From UBA1724 sp051884615 (lineage in GTDB: Bacteria > Verrucomicrobiota > Lentisphaeria > Oligosphaerales > Oligosphaeraceae), in contig JBJEVT010000036.1 of NCBI GenBank assembly GCA_051884615.1, positions 1-37,498 on the forward strand: a stretch of DNA of 37,498 nt, given 5' to 3'. The number at the start of each line of letters is the position of its first letter. Positions within the stretch are counted from its first letter, which is position 1. The notes beneath the pieces were generated by a model. That model saw only the letters and a program-made list of their open reading frames with translations. It had not been told where the DNA came from and searched no databases. This document shows positions 1 to 6,010 of this stretch, one piece after another. The translations under genes were made by a program, and so were the position numbers.

Positions 1-14
1 AACCTTTTTCTTCA

Positions 15-51
15 GGGCCCGCCCCCTCCACAGGGGCGGGTCCTTTTTTTT
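15..51 (+). terminator. Intrinsic terminator of an upstream gene outside the window
   Basis: An 11-bp GC-rich stem pairs 15-25 with 33-43 (one G-U pair) around a 7-nt loop, and is followed by eight T at 44-51. This is a textbook rho-independent terminator reading left to right. The gene it ends lies before the window. Confidence 0.85.
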
Positions 52-89
52 GCCCCGGGGGCGGGAATGGCCAGGGGGGGGGAGATTTT

Positions 90-120
90 CTAGATACCCT
101 AGATGCCCTAGATACCCTAG
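90..120 (+). repeat. 9-bp tandem repeat, three copies of AGAT(A/G)CCCT
   Basis: Copies at 92-100, 101-109 and 110-118 read AGATACCCT, AGATGCCCT, AGATACCCT, then AG. The same unit design (AGATTCCCC three times, on the other strand) recurs at 34010-34038. It is non-coding and function is unknown. Confidence 0.85.
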
Positions 121-130
121 GGGGGGCAGG

Positions 131-231
131 ATTTTCCTTTGCGGAAAAGGGGGGGCGGGGGCTTCAGCCTTGGGTCGTGGCGTTCCTGGGCGGGGGCGTG
201 CCTTTTCTTATGCGGAAAAAGGGGGGCGGGG
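131..231 (+). repeat. Pair of ~31-bp imperfect direct repeats, 70 bp apart
   Basis: 131-161 and 201-231 share TGCGGAAAA followed by a long G-run and GGCGGGG, with a T-rich left part. They lie in the rpmA leader; role unknown. Confidence 0.6.
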
Positions 232-307
232 CGTTTCCTCCCCTGGGCGCATCCCGGGGCGGCAAGGCATCCGGAGTCGGATGCCGGAACGCCCCCCGAA
301 AAACGCC

Positions 308-367
308 CTCCGTGTGTTCCGTGTTCAAGCGGAGCGCCTCCGTGTGCTCCGTGTTCCAGCGGAGCGC
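308..367 (+). repeat. 30-bp tandem duplication built on CCGTGTG-TCCGTGTTC
   Basis: 308-337 and 338-367 are two abutting 30-bp units differing at two positions by eye. A third, inverted relative lies at 12602-12630, also intergenic, so this is a dispersed repeat family and not only a local duplication. Confidence 0.8.
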
Positions 368-438
368 CCTTCTGCGTGGTCTCCCTGTCGGCGCGCCCGG
401 GATTTTCCGCGCCTCCGGCAATCCTGGGGGGAGGTCTT

Positions 439-466
439 TTGAAAAACCAGGGGAATGGGGTATATT
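439..466 (+). promoter_or_regulatory. Sigma70-type promoter of rpmA
   Basis: TTGAAA at 439-444, a 16-bp spacer, and TATATT at 461-466 (an overlapping TATTAT at 463-468 would give 18 bp). Transcription would start near 473, leaving about 60 nt of leader before the rpmA start. Confidence 0.7.
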
Positions 467-534
467 ATGCGACCATTCTTCTACAAGCGATTTTTGTCTC
501 ATTCCATATTCAACGTTTCCAAGGAGTTTCAACC

Positions 535-795
535 ATGGCACATAAGAAAGGCCAATCTTCCAGCCGTAACGGGCGTGACAGCAATCCCCAGTATCGTGGC
601 GTGAAGGCCTACGGTGGCGAGAAGGTCACGGCGGGCAGCATCATCATCCGTCAGTGCGGCACCAAGTACTTCCCCGGCAAGAACGCCGGCATGGGTCGGG
701 ACTACACGGTCTTCGCCCTGGTCGACGGCACGGTGGAGTTCGTGAAGCACTCCCGCAAGATCAACATCATTCCCCTGGAAGCCGCGGCAGAGTAG
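535..795 (+). CDS. rpmA: 50S ribosomal protein L27
   Basis: The 86-aa product is bacterial ribosomal protein L27, a large-subunit protein whose N-terminal tail reaches toward the peptidyl transferase centre. It begins MAHKKGQSSSRNGRDSN and contains the family core G-S-I-I-I-R-Q and FPGKNAGMGRD; the length is normal for L27. The AAGGAG ribosome site at 521-526 lies 8 nt before ATG 535, which fixes the start. A longer in-frame opening to 139 has no support. There is no N-terminal cleavage motif of the Firmicutes kind. It stands alone here: rplU (L21), its usual partner, is not in the window, and the gene has its own promoter and a hairpin terminator downstream. Confidence 0.97.
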   Translation: MAHKKGQSSSRNGRDSNPQYRGVKAYGGEKVTAGSIIIRQCGTKYFPGKNAGMGRDYTVFALVDGTVEFVKHSRKINIIPLEAAAE

Positions 796-872
796 GGAAA
801 ATCTCGGCGACGGAGGCAGGGGCGCTCCCTTTTCTCCGTCCGCGTCTCCCATCCCCCTTTGGGGGAGGAAGC

Positions 873-908
873 AAGCGCATCGGCTTTCGCCGGTGCGCTT
901 TTGTGTTT
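873..908 (+). terminator. Intrinsic terminator or attenuator between rpmA and mtaB
   Basis: A 12-bp stem pairs 873-884 with 889-900 (one wobble pair) around a TTTC loop and runs into TTTTGTGTTTT. It ends only a few bases before the mtaB ribosome site at 912-919, and I see no promoter after it, so it may act as a partial terminator or attenuator for mtaB. Confidence 0.75.
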
Positions 909-926
909 TCCGGGAGGAGTTTTGTG

Positions 927-2243
927 ATGAAACGGGTCAGTTTCCATACCTTGGGGTGTCGCCTGAACCAGGCGGAGACCGCCCTCCTTGCCGACGATTT
1001 GTGCGGGCACGGGTATCAGATGGTGCCCTGGGGGGAGCCAGCGGAGGTGGTGGTGCTCAACACCTGCGCGGTGACGGGCATTGCCTCCCGGAAGAGCCGT
1101 CAGCTGGTCTCCCTGGCGCGCCGCCGGAATCCGGATGCCTTTCTGGTGGTGTGCGGCTGCGCCGCCTCGGATCCCGGCCTGCTGGAGGGCGCCTGCGGCA
1201 AAATGGTGGATTTGCTTCTCTGCAATCCCAAACCCCAGCGCCTTTCCGCCTACCTTCCCGAGGAACCCCGCCATCTTCCCCGGGAGGAGGCCGTGCGCCC
1301 GGTGACGGCCCAGGAGCCCCGGGATTGCTTCACGGTGCCGGGGGTGGGGCTGCATGGAGACCGCACCCGCGCCCATCTGAAGGTGCAGGACGGCTGCAGT
1401 TTCCGCTGCACCTATTGCATTGTTCCCTCGGTCCGCGGGCCTGCCTGTTCCCGGGCGTGGGAGGACGTGTTGCGGGAGGCCCGGGAGTTGGCGTCCCGGG
1501 GCTACAAGGAACTGGTGATCACGGGGGTCAACGTGGCCACCTACCGTCAGCCCCAGGGGGACCTGGCGGATTTGCTTGCGGCGCTGTTGGAGATTCCCGG
1601 GGATTTCCGGCTTCGCCTGGGCTCGGTGGAGCCGGGTCCGAGCCTGGAGCGCATCATCGATTTGATGGCGGTCCACCCCCGGATGTGCCGTTTTCTCCAT
1701 TTGCCCCTGCAATACGGGGAGGCCACCATTCTGCGTCGCATGGGGCGTCGCTACACCCTGGAGGAATATGAGGACACGGTGCGCCGGGCGGCGGTGCGGA
1801 TTCCGGGGATTTGCCTGGGAACGGATGTGATGGTGGGCTTTCCCGGGGAGACCGAGGAGCTTTTCGCCCAATGCCACGGCTTCCTGGATTCCCTGCCGTT
1901 GTCCCTGATGCACGTCTTCCGCTATTCTCCCCGTCCGGGCACGCCCGCCGCCGGCTGGCCGGGGCGTCCCGTCGGCGCGGTGTCCCGTCCCCGGGAGGAG
2001 AAGTTGCTTTCTCTGGCGTCCCGGAAGGCCAAGGCCTTCGCCGCCAGCCAATTAGGGAAGAGTCTTCCCGTGTTGCTGGAGGAGGGGGGGAAGGGCTGGC
2101 AGGGCTGGTCGGACAACTACCTCCATGTGGTGTTGCGGGAGCTGCCCCCGGGCTGTGACGGGAAGGAGATTCTCTCCTGCCGTATCGGCGGCCTGCTGCC
2201 GGGGGAGCGGGACGTGGCGGGAGAAGTGTGCCAAGACAAATAG
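927..2243 (+). CDS. mtaB: tRNA (N6-L-threonylcarbamoyladenosine-37-C2) methylthiotransferase MtaB
   Basis: This 438-aa radical-SAM enzyme of the MiaB/RimO/MtaB family would add a methylthio group to t6A37 of ANN-decoding tRNAs. The N-terminal UPF0004 domain starts HTLGCRLNQAE, the MtaB-type version of the motif (MiaB has TYGCQMN), with cluster cysteines C11, C47 and C78. The radical-SAM motif CSFRCTYC gives C157, C161 and C164 for the second 4Fe-4S cluster. A C-terminal TRAM-like region follows. The strong GGGAGGAG site at 912-919 supports ATG 927; a GTG at 924 is possible but adds nothing. The Nif3-like gene starts 11 nt downstream, so the two are probably cotranscribed. Subfamily assignment rests on motifs only. 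Confidence 0.93.
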   Translation: MKRVSFHTLGCRLNQAETALLADDLCGHGYQMVPWGEPAEVVVLNTCAVTGIASRKSRQLVSLARRRNPDAFLVVCGCAASDPGLLEGACGKMVDLLLCNPKPQRLSAYLPEEPRHLPREEAVRPVTAQEPRDCFTVPGVGLHGDRTRAHLKVQDGCSFRCTYCIVPSVRGPACSRAWEDVLREARELASRGYKELVITGVNVATYRQPQGDLADLLAALLEIPGDFRLRLGSVEPGPSLERIIDLMAVHPRMCRFLHLPLQYGEATILRRMGRRYTLEEYEDTVRRAAVRIPGICLGTDVMVGFPGETEELFAQCHGFLDSLPLSLMHVFRYSPRPGTPAAGWPGRPVGAVSRPREEKLLSLASRKAKAFAASQLGKSLPVLLEEGGKGWQGWSDNYLHVVLRELPPGCDGKEILSCRIGGLLPGERDVAGEVCQDK

Positions 2244-2254
2244 AGGAGAAGAAC

Positions 2255-3028
2255 ATGGTGACCGTGGAGATGCTGACGAGCTATCTGGATTCCGTCTTTC
2301 AGGAGTATGCCTGCCCGGAGGATTTCTCCCGGAACGGCCTTCAGGTGGAGTGCCCCGGGGAGATTTCCCGGGTGGCGTTCTCCGTGGATGGAAGGCTGGA
2401 GGTCTTTCAGGAGGCCGTGGCACGGGGCGCCCAGTTCCTTTTCTGCCACCACGGACTCTTCTGGGGACCCGGCGTCGCCGCCATCCGGGGGCGGGTGGGC
2501 AATGCCATCCGCCTTCTGGTGCAGCACGGCATCTCCCTGTATGGCATGCATCTTCCCCTGGACGCCCATCCCCTTTGGGGCAACAACGCCCGGCTGGCGC
2601 TTGCCCTGGGCATCCCCCTGACGGCGCAAAAGCCCTTCGGACTCTCCCGGGGGCTCTCCGTGGGCGTCCTGGGGGACTTTGCGGAGCCGCTGAGTCCGGA
2701 GGAGGTTGCCCGGCGTCTGGAGGCGGCTCTGGAGAGCCCCTGCCGCCTCTACGGGGGCGCGGGCGTCTCTTCCGTTCGGCGGGTGGGGATTGTCACGGGG
2801 TCCGGCGCCAAGTACATGGAGGAGGCCCGGCAGGCCGGTGCGGAGCTCTTCATCACCGGCGAGCTGGGCCATGTGGAGGGAATCACCTCCCTGGAGCTGG
2901 GCATGCCCGTGGTGGTGGGGGGGCACTATGCCACGGAGACCACCGGCCCCAAGGCGATGATGGCGCAGGTGCAGGAGCATTTCCCCGAGCTGGAATGCCT
3001 GTGGATCGAGGCGCCCACGGGGCTGTGA
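2255..3028 (+). CDS. Nif3-like dinuclear metal centre hexameric protein
   Basis: A 257-aa member of the Nif3/YbgI/YqfO family (often labelled GTP cyclohydrolase 1 type 2 homologue). These proteins form toroidal hexamers with a two-metal site; their cellular role is not settled. Visible family marks are NGLQVE near the N-terminus, the metal-binding FCHHGLFWGP, GMHLPLDAH, and the C-terminal GELGHVEG and GGHYATET segments. It is the short form, without the inserted PII-like domain of YqfO. ATG 2255 is preceded by AGGAG at 2244-2248; an upstream GTG at 2228 overlaps mtaB and is less likely. It directly follows mtaB. Confidence 0.9.
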   Translation: MVTVEMLTSYLDSVFQEYACPEDFSRNGLQVECPGEISRVAFSVDGRLEVFQEAVARGAQFLFCHHGLFWGPGVAAIRGRVGNAIRLLVQHGISLYGMHLPLDAHPLWGNNARLALALGIPLTAQKPFGLSRGLSVGVLGDFAEPLSPEEVARRLEAALESPCRLYGGAGVSSVRRVGIVTGSGAKYMEEARQAGAELFITGELGHVEGITSLELGMPVVVGGHYATETTGPKAMMAQVQEHFPELECLWIEAPTGL

Positions 3029-3094
3029 GGGCAGGGGAGGTCCCCCGGGGGGAACAAAGGCCCCGGTTTCTTCCCTCTTCCCGCCCCGGGAAGG

Positions 3095-3122
3095 TTGAAA
3101 ATCCTCTTCTATAACCTATAGT
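3095..3122 (+). promoter_or_regulatory. Sigma70-type promoter of gyrB
   Basis: TTGAAA at 3095-3100, a 16-bp spacer and TATAGT at 3117-3122. Predicted start near 3129 falls inside an alternating purine-pyrimidine tract, and the untranslated leader would be about 170 nt. Confidence 0.65.
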
Positions 3123-3124
3123 AA

Positions 3125-3161
3125 ACGCGCACGCCTGCGCGTACGTGCGTACACGCGTACG
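3125..3161 (+). repeat. Alternating purine-pyrimidine tract with three GCGTAC hexamers
   Basis: GCGTAC occurs at 3139, 3147 and 3155, an exact 8-bp period. Positions 3136-3161 alternate purine and pyrimidine without a break (26 nt), and 3125-3134 alternate too, with one phase slip. Such GC-rich tracts are prone to adopt Z-DNA under negative supercoiling; here the tract sits at the predicted gyrB transcription start. Confidence 0.75.
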
Positions 3162-3297
3162 AGGCAGGGAAAGACGGGGATGGACATCGCCACCCCGCTC
3201 CCGCCCCTTCCCCCAAGTCTACCCTGTTCCCCTCAAGAAAAACGCCCCCTTGCCGGCGGCGCCGGGGAACTTCCAACGTCCAAGGAGTGAATCCACT

Positions 3298-5937
3298 ATG
3301 GCCCCTGAAGAGAGCACGCCCGCCCCGATTCCCCAGACCCCCGCTGCGGACGGCGGCCAAATCAAAGTTCTGAAAGGCCTGGAACCCGTCCGCCAGCGGC
3401 CGGGCATGTACATCGGCGACACGGATGTCAACGGGCTCCACCAGCTGGTCTACGAGGTGGTGGACAATTCCATCGACGAGGCCCTGGCCGGCTACTGCCA
3501 GAACATCGAGGTGACCATCCACATGGACAACTCCATCTCCGTCACCGACGACGGACGGGGCATCCCCGTGGGCATGCACCCCACGGAAAACAAGCCCGCC
3601 TGCGAAGTCGCCCTGACCATGCTCCACGCCGGTGGAAAGTTCGACAAGGCGGTCTACAAGTTTTCCGGCGGTCTTCACGGCGTGGGCGTCTCCTGCGTCA
3701 ACGCCCTCTCCCAGTGGCTCTTCCTGACCATCTGCCGGGACGGGCGCAAGTATCAGATGAAGTTCTCCCGGGGCAAGACCGTGGAGTCCCTGAAGGAGCT
3801 GGGGGAGAGCGACGCCCGGGGCACCACCGTCCACTATCTGCCGGATCCGGAGATTTTCAGCGTCCTGGAATACAAGTGGGACATCCTGGCGAAGCGCCTC
3901 CGGGAACTGGCGTACCTCAATGCGGGCATCCGCATCACCCTGAACGACGTGCGGGGCAACGCCCCCCGCAGCGAGACCTTCCACTACGAGGGCGGCGTCA
4001 CCGAGTTCGTGGCCTATCTGAACCAGAACAAGGCCATCCTCAGTGAAAATCCCGCCTCCTTCTCCGGGGAAGTCCAGAATTTCCGCAGCGACGGGACGGG
4101 GGATTTCTTCTACGACCTCTCCATGCAGTACAACGACTCCTACGAGGAGTCCATCCATTCCTTCGTCAACGGGATCAACACCAAGGACGGGGGCACCCAC
4201 CTGGTGGGTTTCCTGACGGCGTTGACCATGGCCATCAACAACTACCAGAAGCAGATGGCGGAGGAGAGCGCAAAGAAGTCCGGCGGGGCGAAGAAGGGGG
4301 CGGTGAAGAAGCCTTCGGAGAAGAAGCCCTCGGAGAAGGAGGTGTCCGTCACCAGCGAGGATGTGCGGAAGGGTCTGGTGGCGGTGGTCTCCGTGAAGGT
4401 GGAGAATCCGTTGTTCGAGAGCCAGACCAAGACCAAGCTGAACAATCCGGAGATCCGCGGGCTGGTGCAGAGCGCGGCCTACGAGCATCTGAAGAACTAC
4501 TTTGAGGAGCATCCGGACATCGCCGCCCGCATCGTGGGGCATGCCGTGGTGTCGGCGCTGGCGCGGGAGAAGGCGCGGAAGGCCATCGAGGAAGTGATGA
4601 ATCCCCAGAAGGCCCTGGTGGGGCTGGTGGGCAAGCTGGTGGACTGCTCCTGCAAGGACCCCAGCCTCTGCGAGCTGTATATCGTGGAGGGTGATTCCGC
4701 AGGCGGCTCCGCCAAGAAGTGCCGGGAGAGCTCCTTCCAGGCCATCCTTCCCATCCGGGGCAAGCTGATCAATGCGGAGAAGGCCACCCCGGAGAAGCTG
4801 CTCCGGAACCTGGAGATCCGCTCCCTCTTCACCGCCATCGGCGCCGGCGCCGGGGACGACATCGACGTCTCCAAGGCGAGATACCACCGCATCGTCATCA
4901 TGACCGACGCGGATGTGGACGGCTCCCACATCCGCACCCTGGTGCTCACCTTCCTCTATCGCCATCTTCGCCCCCTGGTGGAGGCGGGATATGTCTACAT
5001 CGCCAGACCCCCTCTCTTCAAAGTGCGCCAGGGAAAGCAGGAACGCTATGTGGAGACCGAGGATGACATGAACAGCACCCTGACCGGACTGGGCCTGAAC
5101 CGGATGGGGCTCCGTCTGCCCGGCGGGCAGGAGCTGCCCAGCAACGCCCCCGCCCAGGTCATCCAGCAGATCCGGGACTGCCTCCGTCTCTGCAACACCA
5201 ATCTGCCCCGCTACGGCATCCAGCCCAAGGAGTTCTTGGCGTTGCGGGCGGAACGCGGCGCCTTCCCCACCTATCTCCTGGAAATCCGGGAGAACGGCAT
5301 CCAGGTGACCCGGTATGCCTGGAGCAGCCAGGAATGCGAGGAGCTGAAGCAGGCCGCCCTGGCCAATCTGGAGGCGCGTCAGGCGGAACGCCTGGCGCAG
5401 CAGGAGGAGGCTGCCTCCTCCGGACAGGAGCAGGAAGAGGAGAAGGCGGCGGAAGTCCAGGTGGACGAGGATGGCAACGTGATTGACAGCGCCGGCGAGG
5501 AGGGTGGCGCCCTGGAGCAAGTCCAGGTGGTGAAGTTGCCGGAGGCGGTGGCGCTGGAGGGTCTGGCGGCCAAGCTGAAGGAGAACGGTCTGGATCTGCA
5601 GACCCTCTACCAGAGCGACGCCCCGGTGGCCGAACTGGTGCATCTCCAAAGCCAGGAGGTCACTCCCGTCCATTCCCTGGAGGCCCTGTGCGAGGCCGTG
5701 ACGGCCCAGGGGCGCAAAGGAATCGTGATCCAGCGCTACAAGGGTCTGGGCGAGATGGATCCCTCGGAGCTGTGGGAGACCACCATGGATCCTGCCACCC
5801 GCACCATGATCCAGGTGACCGTGGAGGATGCGGAATACGCGGACAAGACCTTCGACCTGCTCATGGGCAGCGCCGTGGCCCCCCGTCGCCATTTCATCGA
5901 GGAGCACGCCGACGAGGTCCTGAACCCGGACATCTAG
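3298..5937 (+). CDS. gyrB: DNA gyrase subunit B
   Basis: The 879-aa product is the ATPase and TOPRIM subunit of DNA gyrase. The GHKL ATPase domain shows EVVDNSIDEALAG (E53, N57), DDGRGIPVGMH and GLHGVGVSCVNALS. The TOPRIM domain has YIVEGDSAGGS (E464) and MTDADVDGSHIRTL (D537, D539, D541), and the C-terminus has QRYKGLGEMDP. Two additions are unusual: a lysine-rich insert at about 321-352 in the transducer domain, and a long TOPRIM insert (about 590-770) ending in an acidic stretch. The second is in the place of the insert known from Proteobacteria. AAGGAG at 3282-3287 supports ATG 3298. gyrA follows 73 nt downstream after a 35-nt all-pyrimidine stretch. Confidence 0.97.
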   Translation: MAPEESTPAPIPQTPAADGGQIKVLKGLEPVRQRPGMYIGDTDVNGLHQLVYEVVDNSIDEALAGYCQNIEVTIHMDNSISVTDDGRGIPVGMHPTENKPACEVALTMLHAGGKFDKAVYKFSGGLHGVGVSCVNALSQWLFLTICRDGRKYQMKFSRGKTVESLKELGESDARGTTVHYLPDPEIFSVLEYKWDILAKRLRELAYLNAGIRITLNDVRGNAPRSETFHYEGGVTEFVAYLNQNKAILSENPASFSGEVQNFRSDGTGDFFYDLSMQYNDSYEESIHSFVNGINTKDGGTHLVGFLTALTMAINNYQKQMAEESAKKSGGAKKGAVKKPSEKKPSEKEVSVTSEDVRKGLVAVVSVKVENPLFESQTKTKLNNPEIRGLVQSAAYEHLKNYFEEHPDIAARIVGHAVVSALAREKARKAIEEVMNPQKALVGLVGKLVDCSCKDPSLCELYIVEGDSAGGSAKKCRESSFQAILPIRGKLINAEKATPEKLLRNLEIRSLFTAIGAGAGDDIDVSKARYHRIVIMTDADVDGSHIRTLVLTFLYRHLRPLVEAGYVYIARPPLFKVRQGKQERYVETEDDMNSTLTGLGLNRMGLRLPGGQELPSNAPAQVIQQIRDCLRLCNTNLPRYGIQPKEFLALRAERGAFPTYLLEIRENGIQVTRYAWSSQECEELKQAALANLEARQAERLAQQEEAASSGQEQEEEKAAEVQVDEDGNVIDSAGEEGGALEQVQVVKLPEAVALEGLAAKLKENGLDLQTLYQSDAPVAELVHLQSQEVTPVHSLEALCEAVTAQGRKGIVIQRYKGLGEMDPSELWETTMDPATRTMIQVTVEDAEYADKTFDLLMGSAVAPRRHFIEEHADEVLNPDI

Positions 5938-6010
5938 CCCTCCTCCCTCCCTTCCTCCCCTTCCCCTTTCCTGCAACGCGCAGATTTCCCCTTTTCAAGG
6001 AACCATTCCC

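Larger units (their letters stand above)
52..534. other. Non-coding, repeat-rich leader upstream of rpmA
   Basis: About 480 bases between the terminator and rpmA hold no convincing gene; open frames here have no ribosome site and run into rpmA out of frame or as spurious extensions. The stretch contains a 9-bp triple repeat (90-120), a pair of G-rich direct repeats (131-161 and 201-231), a 30-bp tandem duplication (308-367) and, at its right end, the rpmA promoter. Its G-runs are long, so it could be structured as DNA or RNA. Confidence 0.7.

Noticed and set aside
308..367. Two 30-bp repeats as the start of a CRISPR array
   Set aside because: The units abut with no spacer, there are only two, and no cas genes are present.
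50..442. Short plus- and minus-strand open frames in the rpmA leader
   Set aside because: No ribosome sites, Arg/Gly/Pro-rich nonsense translations, and the stretch is made of repeats and G-runs.
3109..5976. Very long open frame (955 codons) on the minus strand opposite gyrB
   Set aside because: High GC codon use keeps the antisense frame open; the product is His/Leu/Gly-rich with no family motif, and gyrB on the plus strand is certain.
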